From the NCBI GenBank assembly GCA_037043235.1, contig JAWRVZ010000238.1:40001-104000 (forward strand): 64,000 nt of DNA. The letters are read 5' to 3'. The first letter of the stretch is position 1. Each line of letters starts with the position of its first letter. The notes below the pieces were generated by a model that saw only the letters and a list, made by a program, of their open reading frames with translations, was not told the origin of the DNA and searched no databases. The translations under genes and the position numbers were made by a program. Below, piece by piece: positions 53,427 through 64,000 of the stretch. The stretch is from Rhodeus uyekii. Lineage: Eukaryota; Chordata; Actinopteri; Cypriniformes; Acheilognathidae.

Positions 53427-56173
53427 ATGTCTTATTTCAAGATTTATTTTCTAACGCTTCTGACTGGACTGTGCATGTCTGATTCCAAAGGTTTGTGAAA
53501 TATGGGAAAGGAAAGCTTGTGATTCGTTCATTTGTATTGCTTTGTGTGGCATACAGGGTGAGACCGAGAGCAGTGGGAACTGATTGCAACAGTCGTCTAT
53601 GGTTTTGTCATTGTTTTATAATTAAAGTGTTTAAACTTTTGCTGGTTCCTCCTGCTCATCACCTCGAGAGTCAGTAACTGTTAAAGGTTCAGGGATGAAC
53701 GATGCAGGAATGAGTGAAATGAAAGTTAAGCGGCAGACCCTCATGAATGACTTAAACAAAACAGTGTAAAGTCCAGGTCTGGTCCTCTCTCTTCCATGAG
53801 ACTGGAGGCTGGTGTGGTTTAGTTGATGTTCATTATCTCCATTCCCACGACTCTCTGCCTTGCTTTACTTGCTACACTTTGAACCTGTCTTATTCTTTAT
53901 TTTCATTTCATCTTGAACAGAGAATCTTGCCCTCAATACTGTGGCTGAGCAGTCCTCCTGGCCTTTCGCTCAACGTGCAGTAGATGGAAACACAGACTCA
54001 GATTTCTTCAAGAAGTCATGCACTCATACTGCAACTGAGTTTAATCCATGGTGGAGAGTTGACCTTGGAAAGATCTACAATGTACGCACCGTTACCATCA
54101 CTAATCGTGGAGACTGTTGCCAAGAGCGGCTTCAAGGAGCTCAGATTCGTGTCGGTAACAGTCTGAACAACAACGGAAATGACAACGAGCTGTAAGAAAT
54201 GTTTCAGTTCTGTCATCTTCCCATGTTTGATTGCTCAATCTGGTTTACTAAACTCTTGCACTTCCTGCACAAACCAACCACTCGACCACAACCATGAGAT
54301 GTACTTTAACTTATTTCATTCAGATTGTGATCAGACATTTGTGTTTTGACAGTTGTTTCTCATAATAATGCAATATAAAACATGAACAGCTTGTATTGTG
54401 AAGAGTGCTATAAAAAACCAACTGGATCTCGGAGCAGTTTAGTTGAATTTGTTAGACGTGTGCATTGTTGCGACGCCTCTGGTTTACATTTTAACTGTTT
54501 ATGTATTTGCAGGGTTGCAACTATTCTCACTGCTTTTAGTGGCACACAAACATTTACATTTGCTGCTGTTAATGGCCGATATGTCAACATTTTTCTACCT
54601 GGGAATGAAAAAATCCTTACTCTGTGTGAAGTCCAGGTGTTTGGAGGTAAGAGACAGACAGAGAAGACTGATGTAATTCTTTATTTATTAATGTGTGTCT
54701 GTTTTGTTAAAACAGAACACGTAGACGTACCGCCATACACTTGTGCTCCAAGTAAGTGTTCTTTATTCATTTGACTGTCAGTAATGCATATAATGATCTT
54801 AGTGAACAATTGGTAACCAATAAGTGATAATGAATGTCAAGACCGTTATTGCAAAATAGTGTTTTTTTTTTTTTTTTATCATTTATACTGGAATCATACT
54901 TCATCACATTGAAATGAGAATTTTTTTTTATTGTTAAACAGGAAATCTTGCACGTGCTGCCAAATCTGTCCAGTCTTCCACACTCCAATCATTCAGAGCT
55001 CAAAAGGCTGTTGACGGCAACAGGAATCCATTTTTCAGTCATGGGTCATGTAGTCATACTAATGAGGAAAAGGACCCCTGGTGGAGAGTTGACTTGTTCT
55101 ACGTCTTCAATGTAACCAGGGTTAGCATCACTAATCGTGGAGATTGTTGTGCATGGAGGATCAATGGTGTTCAGATCCGTATCGGCAACAGCCTGGAAAA
55201 TAATGGCAACAATAATGCGCTGTAAGTGTTATACATCTTCATACTTACACAAATGGTTGGAAATTGAGTAAATTAGATAAAATCACCATTTTTAAACCCT
55301 CTCTGTTTGTTACGGTGTGTTCACAGAGCTGCAACTGTTGACAACATCCCAGCTGGAGAGACGGAAACACTTGCATTTAATCCTGTTAAGGGGCGCTATG
55401 TCAACCTTTATATTCCTGGACGCATCGAGAGTCTCACACTGTGTGAGGTTGAGGTGTTTGCAGGTGAGTTTTTTTTTTTTTTTATTTTTTTTTTTTTTTT
55501 AGAAGACATGGACATGAAAAACACTTGTACTGTTTATACAAAGTGTATTTTGCTTTTTTCTGCTTTCTTTGCCAGATTAAGTGGAATGAGGTGAAGTAAC
55601 AACAGTCCTCTTATCCTATAAGCAAAATGCCAAACTACTGTTTTCTGAGCATTGATTATTTGAATCAATCTTTGTTTCTTATACATGAATAAATTGGTAC
55701 AGCATCGCATGTTTGTTTCTGTTTCAAATAAGGCTCATCTGGATGTTCACAAGGGGTTGTAGTGTTACAAACTTAAACAGCAGCATAGTGTCTGCCCGGA
55801 TCTGAGACGCATGTAGTTGCTTTTGTTTTTCTTTTCAAAAAAGAAACATGACACACAAAACAAATGATGTCCTAAAATCAACAATCGCCAGTGTAACCCC
55901 CAAAAAACATGTTTTCTCACCATAACAAATGTTAATATCAAAGAACAATGAAAATGGGAGTGACGGGATCATAGAGCCTGACCAACATCTCAAACAGGAA
56001 CTAACCTAGAAATTACCTGGAGAAAAATAATCCAGAAGAAAGTATTTTTAACATTAGCAAGCAAAGCGAGTCAAATGGTCAACACATTTAATTCTCTTCT
56101 GGTCAAGCAGAGCACCGATTACAATGGACTGATAACCTCTCTGGTTCTCTCTGAAGCTCAATGTGCTCCGTGA
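53427..56173 (+). CDS. F-type lectin (fucolectin), two-domain copy
   Basis: A secreted fucose-binding lectin is predicted. Coding exons: 53427-53490 (start, signal peptide MSYFKIYFLTLLTGLCMS), 53921-54191, 54513-54646, 54716-54751, 54942-55221, 55327-55463 and 56010-56173 (stop). All introns have GT..AG borders, phases agree, and the sum is 362 codons with the stop. Two FTP domains result, each split by an intron after NNEL/NNAL and ending LTLCEV.VF; a PPYTCAP linker exon joins them. Both domains keep the HX26RXDX4R binding pattern (SCTHT...NRGDCCQER and SCSHT...NRGDCCAWR). Tandem two-domain F-type lectins are known in fish. The last exon is the least certain: a frame with no domain similarity. 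An AG acceptor just before the start codon (53421-53425 TTCAG) implies a 5' UTR exon. Regulation is not visible. Confidence 0.85.
55464..56009. other. Last intron of the two-domain lectin gene
   Basis: A 546-bp intron starting GTGAGT with long T-runs (55470-55500) and ending CCTAG. It is absent from the left copy, where exon sequence is joined directly to the start of the last exon. Confidence 0.6.
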
Positions 56174-56365
56174 CACGAGAATTAACCTCATTGGTTCTTG
56201 AAGTTCAAACATTATATGCTTTATGGTGTTTCACAAATAAATATATATGAAAATGACAGGATCCCCCCCCCCCCACCTTAACAAAGCTAAAGTTCTTAGT
56301 GCATTTCCCAGTTTATAGTTCCCAACAATATCAAAAAAGACAATTTCACACCTTTATTTAAATGA

Positions 56366-56593
56366 AGAAATTTGGATGACCAAAAAATTACTAAAATGAT
56401 GCTTGTAAATGAAAATTAATAACTTCTGATCAGTTCAACATTGTGAATATTTGGGTTTGCAATCACTACAAAGAACGGTGTAATGGTCGGTATTTAGGAT
56501 GTTGTTCAGGTCAAAAGTCAATACATAATAAAAGCGCAAGTGTGTGTACAATTATTAGGCAAGTTGTATTTGAGGATTACTCAAAGTATGAGC
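56366..56593. other. Short unassigned stretch
   Basis: No gene. The phrase TGTACAATTATTAGGCAAGT (56546-56566) resembles a common fish repeat, origin not determined. Confidence 0.4.
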
Positions 56594-57132
56594 CAGCAGC
56601 CATATCACCCTGTAGCCTAAGACTGGTTGCCCACTGAAGCTAAGCAGGGTTGAGCCTGGTCAGTACCTGGATGGGCGACCTCCTGGAAAAACTAGGTTGC
56701 TGCTGGAAGTGGTGTTAGGAGGCCAGCAGGGGGTGCTCACCTTGTGGTCTGTGTGGGTCCTAACACCCCAGTATAGTGACGGGGACACTGTACTGCAACA
56801 AGCACCGTCTTTCGGATGAGACGGTAAACCGAGGTCCCGACTCTTAAAAATCCCAGGATGTCCTTCGCAAGAGTAGGGGTGTAACCCCGGCATCCTGGCC
56901 AAATTTGCCCATTGGCCTTGGTCCATCATGGCCTACTAATCCCCCCCATACTCTAATTGGCTTCATCACTCTGTCTCCTCTCCACCAATAAGCTGATGTG
57001 TGGTGAGCGTTCTGGCGCAATATGGCTGCCGTCGCATCATCCAGGTGGATGCTGCACATTGGTGGTGGTTGAGGAGATTCCCCCGTACTATGTAAAGCGC
57101 TTTGAGCTCTGGAAAAGCGCTATATAAATGTA
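56594..57132 (+). mobile_element. SINE3-like (5S rRNA-derived) SINE, copy 2
   Basis: Same 5S-like head (GCCATATCACCCTGTAGCC, GAAGCTAAGCAGGGTT, CTGGATGGGCGACC) and body as copy 1 at 22144-22694, with small deletions (for example the GTGGTCATT segment), ending AGCGCTATATAAATGTAA. Same orientation. Copies differ at many sites, so they are independent insertions. Confidence 0.9.
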
Positions 57133-57192
57133 ATCTCAAATGTAATGCATCTTGGCAGCCAATCAAGCGCCGCCCTGCTGGTTTAAAAGTAC

Positions 57193-58090
57193 TGTGTTGG
57201 TGCTTCGAAGCTTTTGACACAGTGCTCTACTCTACATCTGATGCTCAACACAAACTCCTACACCAACTGTGTCATTCAGAAGTTTTGTTCATTGGGAAGG
57301 TTTATTTGTATATTTAATAAGTTTAATTGTATTGTGCAACTTTTTGTGTGTGTGTATATTACTTACAAAACAACACAAACATGCATATTGTTCAAAACAA
57401 AACGAAAAAAAAATACACAATTACAAATGCATTTACCGTATTTTCCGCACCATAAGGCAAAAGGATTATAAGGCAATCTCAATTACGGGGGCCATTTCTG
57501 TATTTAACCCATACATAAGGTTCATGCTATAACATACGGTCTACACAAAAAGGTAACGGAAGCAAAACAGTTTAGTTGAACTTAATTCTACTATTTAACA
57601 ATAGGCTGCACTCACATTATGTTTTAATCAATCCATCAAAGTCCTCATCTTCTGTGTGAATTGAACAGCTGGGCAATTTCGCCATCAAACATGCAGGTGT
57701 TGTACTGAAATCTGACCCTGCGCAAATCTGACTCATTCATTAATTGCACTCCTGCATTCATTAATATGCGCTTCCTTGAGCATATTCGCTTGTCGATCTA
57801 TATTTTTTTTCTACACAGCAAACACCCAGAACGTGCAAACACCCAGCCATCATGTGAAAAAAAGAATTAAATATTGTTATATTTAATATAATTCATGTAC
57901 AATGAGGAGAGTAATACATTTTTTTCTGATCTTCATGCAGCAGGAACATAATTTCAATGTGAAATCAACAGTTTTTCTGGTGCAATCCATCTTACATGTT
58001 TTTGCATCCTTTATACACATTATTTCACTTTATATGTATTAATTTGTGTACTCAATACTTCCGTGCGCTATGGGTCGGCTCAATCTATGC
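57193..58090. repeat. Inverted copy of 15087-15982 (hAT/pogo-like)
   Basis: Reverse complement of the 15-kb block over nearly its whole length, including the AGCTTCGAAGC edge (here GCTTCGAAGCTTTTGACAC), the TTACCGTATTTTCCGCACC terminus at 57433-57452, and the acidic C-terminal coding remnant. The match ends at the GCTCAATCTATGC phrase at 58090. Confidence 0.8.
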
Positions 58091-58485
58091 TGAAGGCGGA
58101 TAATCAAAATCTCTTGTCTCTTCTATTTACATTATATATATATTATTTTATTTTTCCTATTTATACCTATATTCTTTTCTTTGTCTTATTTTTCATATGT
58201 TCTTTTTCCTTTTTCCTTTTATAGTGATTTATAATCAAGTTAGGCTTTTTATTAGTTAAAAACCTTTCTTTACTTTTCTGTAGTTTTCCATAGAGTAAGG
58301 ATGAATATTGTCAGCACTTCTCAACAGATAGAGAATGTTATCAGAATGTTTTGGTTATTCTTTCTGTTGAGAGTTGGAGCCTGAGCTGAGTTCAGCCTTG
58401 GAGAAGCTGTATGTGTGTGTGTGTTAATATGGTCAGTATTGTTGAGGTGATTAACTGGCACCAGAAAACGTGTTGTTCTCGACAA
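58091..58485. other. No recognisable gene
   Basis: T-rich DNA with a short GT run (58411-58424). Nothing assignable. Confidence 0.5.
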
Positions 58486-58486
58486 G

Positions 58487-58830
58487 CCATGTCACGAACC
58501 CGTCAACCATGTGATCAACGAAGATATGCTTCAGACTGACTGCTCTTGTGTGGAAAATTCCTAGTTTTGTTTATCTTTCTTTCTTTCTTTGCCAATCAGA
58601 ATCATTTAACCGTCATCATTGACGTAGTTAGCACCCTCTGTTAGAGTATAATTGCTGTAACAATGTTATTGTATGTGGGGCGGCCTACGAACTCCTTGTG
58701 AGACCTGAAGCTGGCTTCTGCTGATGAAACTGCAAACTAAACTTCACTAAAATGTCTTCTATTGACTGCACTTCTGACTCCTGGTCTTCATTCAACATAT
58801 CTGGTCCTCAGGTCTTAACTGTAAATCCCC
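58487..58830 (+). mobile_element. LTR-like block of an unidentified retroelement
   Basis: Starts TGTCACGAACCCG and ends CCCCTACA, so TG...CA. Its last 125 bp recur at 11583-11706 on the minus strand, also ending CCCCTACA. What follows (GTTAATGGTGGAGAGTGCGC) could include a primer-binding site starting TGG, but I cannot name a matching tRNA. No second LTR is in the window. Confidence 0.5.
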
Positions 58831-61800
58831 TACAGTTAATGGTGGAGAGTGCGCGGGCAATTCATTCTTCGATGACATCCCTGGTCGAACAACAAACAAG
58901 GTAGAAAGTGTTAGGGCTGTTTGAGTGGAAGAGACTGGGCAGGGGATCGGGAAAGCTTCACTCAGACGTGAGTGGGGAGTACTGACGCTGGTTAGATTCC
59001 AGGGGGTAAAAATAATTATGCCAGCCTTATGATTTTAAAGATTATATGGTTTTTGATGGTGTAATAGTCGCTGGTATCCGTAACACTGGTTAGATTCCAG
59101 GTAAGCGGAAGGCATCGCCGTTACGCACTTCAAGGTGACAGGAGAAGTCACTGACGGAAGTGTAAGACACTGGAGAAGAACACAGGTTAGATTCCCGGTT
59201 CCATTCGGTTCAGTGGCACCATGAACCTGACTTCATCTCTTCCACTTCAGACAGGGGATCCCCGAATTTAGTGAATCAGGCAGTTAGGGACTAAAGCATT
59301 GGTTAGTTATAAAATAATAAATGAAATAAATATAGGGCTAACATGTTTGTCAGGGATGCCTCTGGAACGATTCCTGCAAAAGTAAATTTTACGAGAAAAT
59401 TTTGTGACCCGAATTGGTTTGGATCAGGATATGTGACTTGGTGTTTTTGTAGTATACTTTGTGGTTTCATCACGCAGAAGCTACAGCTGTGTTATTCAAA
59501 GATCGCCGCCTCCATCTCTTCCTACCATGACTTCAGGTGAGTATTAACTTTGACTAAAATATGGCTAACAATAACTGAGTAGTCTGATTATTACTGATTA
59601 ATTAAATGAGCAGAAGAAAAAAATGCTGTAAACAGCTCTGCTTCTCAAAGTGAATTTTCAGAGCTCAGGAGGAAAATGTCTGCTAGAAGTCTGTGTTTTT
59701 AATTCTGAGTGTAAAAACAATATTGGAAGTCATGATAAAATAATGAAACAGAGAAGAGATTAAATGGTGTAAACAGCTCTGCTCTTCAAAAGCAAAATTT
59801 CAGAGCTCAGTAAGAAAATGCTCCTAGTTTTAATTTGATTGGAAAGTGTGAGCAAAGAAAGAGCCTGAACGATATAAATGTCTGCTAGATGTGATAAAGT
59901 GACATTTCTGGTGTTTAGATTTGAAAAGAAGATCAGTGTCTAATATACCAACATTTACGTTTTCGTCTGGAAAAGAACAAAAATAAGATTAAAGTCTTAA
60001 GGAATTATTTTGAAAGAAAGATTTGTAATGAGAAGTTTTATAGTGAATGGAAGAGTTAAATTGCGTAAAATTACAGACAATGACACCAAAAGATGGGAGT
60101 TTCAGTAATATGTAATTCGCAAAAAGACAATTATAAAAATTATAATTCTTTGAAAACGTATTTTTGGGCAAAGATTTCTGAAGCAGGCCAGAGTCACAAT
60201 AAAGTAGATAAATGTTAAATGTTTACCAAAATGCATTGTTCCAGTCCTTGAATCCAGTCCAGAGTTTCTCTCTCTCATTCAAAGTCAGTGAAATGCTGTT
60301 ATCTGAGTCTGTGTCATCAGTGATAAACAATTTACAGGAAGTGTTCCAGTGAAAATCATAGACACAGAGACGTTAAAGGAAATCATGCTACAGGCAGTTC
60401 AAAACTTTTAAAAGTTCCACATTTATGATTGTGCACATTAAATTTGTTGTTAAAAGTTTCAACAACAAAATGCCTTTAAAGAGGAGTTTTAAAATAAATT
60501 TAAATAAGTTTAAAATAAAATGAAGACCTTATTATAAAAGGGAGATTAAATTGTTTGATTAAATTGTTATGACCAGTAATTTTTGTTTTTGTCTCATCTT
60601 AGTCTCCACCATGGTACAAGGCTGATGGGGTAGACAATGGTGATAGTGATGCTGAGATTAAATACAGATAATAAGCTATGCTGCTGTTTTGAATATGTTA
60701 ATAGTTTTTACTGATAACATACTGCTGTTATTAACTGGTCTCCCTGTTTTGAACACTATCAGGCAGTCAAAATGACTCTGGTGGTTCTTGAATGCACCTT
60801 CCCTAAGCTCCAGAGAATACCTGAACCTGAAGAAAACTCAAAGATCCGCAAAGGGAATGAAAGGGTTAAACAGTTGAGCACGAGGGCGTCCACTCAATGA
60901 CGGGTAAGTTCCTCTAATGGCCACATGGTGGACAACCTAAGGCAGATGCTTTATGTGACAGCTGGATGAGAGTTGAGAGGATGTCTGTGGTTGACTAGCA
61001 GCATCCTTCAGAGGGGGGACCTGTGAAATTGCAGCAGTCTGCCCCAAAACTGAGTTCCTCCATACCAGGTCACTGCAACCGTATTCCTTGACAAGTTTCC
61101 CCAACTTGTAGAAGATGCCAGGGGGAGACCCTGAAGAGGTTGTTTATAAAGAGGTAATGGGAATGTGCTTTCAAGAGCTGGCTGAGAACATGATGTGATT
61201 GACCTTCAGTTGTTGAGGAGACCATAACAACACTTTATAACATCAAGAACATTATTTTTTTGTTGGCTTATGGGAAAGAACTGAAAATTAATAGTGAAAC
61301 TGAACTAATATGTCTCTATCATAGTTGTCACTCCTGCAGGTCGTTAGACATGGTGGTGCCTAAAGATGAAGAGCGTTTTTACAAATTAAAGAGATGGTCT
61401 GGAGAACAAAGGTTAAGTGAATTTTAAACTGAAAGTAAACTTAGTAATCCTCCTAGGACACTTTATTTTAGATAATCAAAATGGATCTAATTGAGAGTTA
61501 AATATTTATATTTTAAAAATTTGTGAATGATTATGGTTTCTAAATGGCAAATAATTTACAGTCTTAGACTGCTGAGGAGAACTTTTGGATGAGAGAGAAA
61601 TTGTGAGTGGTGGCTGGGTATGACACTCTGTTATCAAACTAAAACTAAAACAACCTAGCAAACTTTTCTAAAAACAAATTAAATATAAACAGACATTTTT
61701 AAACACACTTTTAAACGGAATAAGTTAAACCTAGAGAAGATTGTAAAGCTTAAATCTTTGTAGAATAAATACCAGAAGTAAACCTTGAATATGAGCGATT

Positions 61801-62570
61801 TTGTATTCTTGTCTGAGTGTGTGTGAGTTTTGTATGTCCACATAGTGTGCACATGTTGTCATTAACCTCTGGAATGAGTGTTTTATCATTACAGATGGGT
61901 TAAGTGAAATGACATCTTTACAGAAGCCGATAATTCTGATTGAATCTGGAAGAGACGACGATACAAAACATGGGACGAGCTTTAATTGGACTGAATATCC
62001 AGCTCTGTCTGCTAGTGGTAAATATGACAACTTTTGGTCATTTATGATGTTAATTTCAAGTTATTCTCTGGATTAGTTTAAATAACTGTTTAAGTTGAAA
62101 TTGTGAAGCTGAAGATTGCCGTCCATTATGGGTTTAAAACCCTTGTCTAAATTCAACTGAGGGTCTAAATTTAAATACTATCAACTATGAGTGATCCGAG
62201 TGTTATAGACTTGACGTTATAAGACTTGACGGCAGAGATAGTGTGACACATTGGCTAAAGTCACCCTCCAGATTATCCAGAGAGCACCCTCAGATTTAGG
62301 AAAGGCCGGTGGGCGATCAAAGGAGTGAATATAACTTATAAAAAGTTTTTATTGATTTTCATCCATTAAGTGGATACATGACATTAGATCAGCCATTCAT
62401 ACAAAATGGTTAATGAAAAAGCAGCTATGAGACTGTGTGACTTGGGGATTAAAGCACAAGCAATATTTTTAAAGATACATTCAAGGGCAGAACATTTACT
62501 TACTGAGTAATTAGAAGGTTTGAAACTCAGTTAATAATATTGAATTAGTCTAAATCTGTTATCTGCCCTA
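58831..62570 (+). other. Probable retroelement leader and unassigned DNA
   Basis: No confident coding region. GGTTAGATTCC recurs at 58990, 59088 and 59187. A direct repeat GTGTAAACAGCTCTGC...TTCAGAGCTCAG..GAAAATG occurs at about 59626 and 59770. Two exon-like segments exist: 59343-59536 (ends GACTTCAG followed by GTGAGT) and 61895-62016 (AG before, GTAAAT after, open), but neither resembles a family I know. A Lys/Glu-rich open phrase at 61345-61415 (MVVPKDEERFYKLKRW) is likewise unassigned. Confidence 0.35.
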
Positions 62571-62599
62571 AAATATAGACCTCCAAACAGGAATGGGGA

Positions 62600-62945
62600 T
62601 TTTATACATTTTATTGGTTATGGTCCCTTCTTGTGACAATATTTTTAATTTTGAGAGACTTCAACATAAATGTTTGTGGTCCTCTAAAGCCCTTGGTGAA
62701 AGATTCTGTACATTTATTAGAGCATTTTTATTTTTTAAAGTTTGTTTTTGGCCCAACACACGAGCGTGGTCATAATACAGAGTCCGCTCTTTTGAAAGTT
62801 ATAAATTATATTCTACCTAGTGTGGATTTTAGAAGGAGTGTCATTTTTCATTACTGTTAAATCTAACTGTGTCATTTGATACCGTTGACCATAAGATTTT
62901 CATTGATTGTCCTTGAGATTTGGTTGGCATTGAGGGTTTAGCACT
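62600..62945 (+). pseudogene. L2-like LINE fragment, endonuclease fused to RT
   Basis: Reads RDFNINVCGPLKPLVKDSV then FGPTHERGH, the C-terminal part of the LINE endonuclease, then directly NTESALLKVINYILPSVD and, after stops, the FDTVDHKI block (here IPLTIRFSL), which belongs to the RT palm. Several hundred residues between are deleted. Several stops. Confidence 0.75.
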
Positions 62946-62956
62946 GAATACAAAAC

Positions 62957-63200
62957 TGTAACACTGTAACAAGAGGGACTCACAGGCAGGGATCCAATTG
63001 CTATGTCTTTATTAAGAATGGTCGTGCGGGCACAAAGTCAGGGCAAACAGAGAACAATCGTAGTCGGTAATCCAGGCGAGAGGTCAGGACAGGCAGTTAT
63101 CAATCACTTTGCGTGTCAGAAGCTTCAAACCCCCTGATCTTCCTTAACAGTCCTTGTTGACTCAGTCTGATTGATGGTTTTGTGAGGAGAGTCAAGAGAG
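62957..63200 (-). mobile_element. LTR fragment (minus strand)
   Basis: TGTAACAAGAGGGACTCACA with a downstream TGTCTTTATTAAGAATGG (complement of an AATAAAGACA polyadenylation signal) followed by CAAAGTCAGGGC and GGCGAGAGGTCAGGAC phrases, the usual 3' layout of several fish gypsy LTRs. The other end and target duplication are not visible, so it is probably truncated. Confidence 0.5.
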
Positions 63201-63795
63201 TTCTTATTGGTATAGACACACACACAATTATAGTACATGTAGACAGTGTGATACATGTGTGATATCAAGTAAAATGTGGTTTTAATTATAAGTTTTTACA
63301 GACAGCGGCATGTGTGGAGAAGGGGGGGGGGGGTGTATGGAGACACTTGATTCTGTATCGTACCCTGCACGAACACTACATAACTTAAATTAACATAACT
63401 TTGCTTACGTATTTCTTTTTAAACTTTTCTATTGTATATTATTGTTTTGATTTTTTTTTCAATTTGTATTCGTTTGATCACTTTTCTTACCTTTTTTCCC
63501 CTGACTACCCCCACTTTCACTTTCACATTCACTTGACGCAGACATTTTAACGAAATACCTGTCATGGGAAATTTGCTTCTCCTTTATCCACAACAACAGA
63601 AGCCTCTTCATCTCATAATTTATATTCAAACATAACTTCGATATAATTGTCATGCACTTGGAAGGATTTACATTCTTGGTAACATCCTTCTGCTTTAGGA
63701 TGATATCGTGGATGTACTGCGATCATAAGTGAGAGATAGATCTCTCACGCGGACACACGCTCATAATGATCCTATAACACAATGTCCTTATTGTG
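63201..63795. other. No recognisable gene; G-run
   Basis: A run of about 15 G (63320-63334) and AT-rich DNA. A minus-strand frame at 63459-63653 is short and without family signal. Confidence 0.5.
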
Positions 63796-63796
63796 T

Positions 63797-64000
<204 letters not shown>

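Larger units (their letters stand above)
46738..56365. repeat. Right arm of the large inverted duplication
   Basis: Reverse-complement partner of 23270-31735. It is longer because it holds arm-specific insertions: Tc1 (47027-48193), a hAT fragment plus cyprinid repeat (49640-51045), and a Tigger-like element (51823-53344). For two of these the left arm shows the empty TA site. The inner junction falls inside a solo LTR. Confidence 0.85.

Noticed and set aside
61895..62016. Host-gene exon with AG/GT borders
   Set aside because: No neighbouring exon or domain supports it; kept only as a candidate segment within the unassigned retroelement region.

Overview
The window is vertebrate nuclear DNA from a teleost, most likely a cyprinid or close relative. 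The reasons are: secreted F-type lectin (fucolectin) genes split by introns with GT/AG borders; 5S-rRNA-derived SINEs of the SINE3 kind; DIRS tyrosine-recombinase retroelements; fish Tc1, hAT, pogo/Tigger and ISL2EU DNA transposons; L2-like and I-like LINEs; and abundant solo LTRs and microsatellites. There are no operons, no prokaryotic signals and no CRISPR array. Nearly every open frame belongs to a decayed transposon; the only convincing host genes are two F-type lectin genes.

Layout. 1-11.7 kb: an I-clade LINE (minus), a broken two-gene ISL2EU transposon, hAT and Tc1 remnants, and a Ty3/gypsy pol remnant (minus) carrying a solo LTR with a perfect 5-bp target duplication. 12.43-23.13 kb: one hAT element, marked by an 8-bp target duplication (GGTTTAAG) 10.7 kb apart, that has been filled by later insertions: a second hAT with an L2 LINE inside it, and a Rex1/L2-like LINE that itself holds a 5S SINE and a 4.75-kb unclassified direct-repeat element. 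23.27-31.74 kb: left arm of a large inverted duplication, with a three-domain F-type lectin gene on the minus strand. 31.74-46.74 kb: spacer made of a gypsy 3' end, a 22-bp minisatellite, two DIRS copies, a solo LTR, a hAT remnant and an L2 3' end. 46.74-56.37 kb: right arm of the inverted duplication, with a two-domain F-type lectin gene on the plus strand. 56.4-64 kb: a second 5S SINE, an inverted copy of hAT/pogo-like sequence also seen at 15 kb, an LTR plus leader of an unidentified retroelement, a LINE fragment, an LTR fragment and a long (GA)n tract running off the end.

The two lectin genes are divergent copies of one ancestor; both can be assembled by eye into full open reading frames with consistent intron phases (361 codons right; 478 codons left if a mutated 33-nt exon is skipped). 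They should encode secreted fucose-binding proteins of innate immunity. The two arms also serve as a natural clock: insertions present in both arms (Tigger with nested hAT MITE, a solo LTR) predate the duplication, whereas a Tc1, a 1.5-kb Tigger-like element and a 2.5-kb unclassified element occur in one arm only, with the empty site visible in the other.

All family assignments come from reading motifs by eye; no database search was possible. Boundaries without a target-site duplication are approximate.
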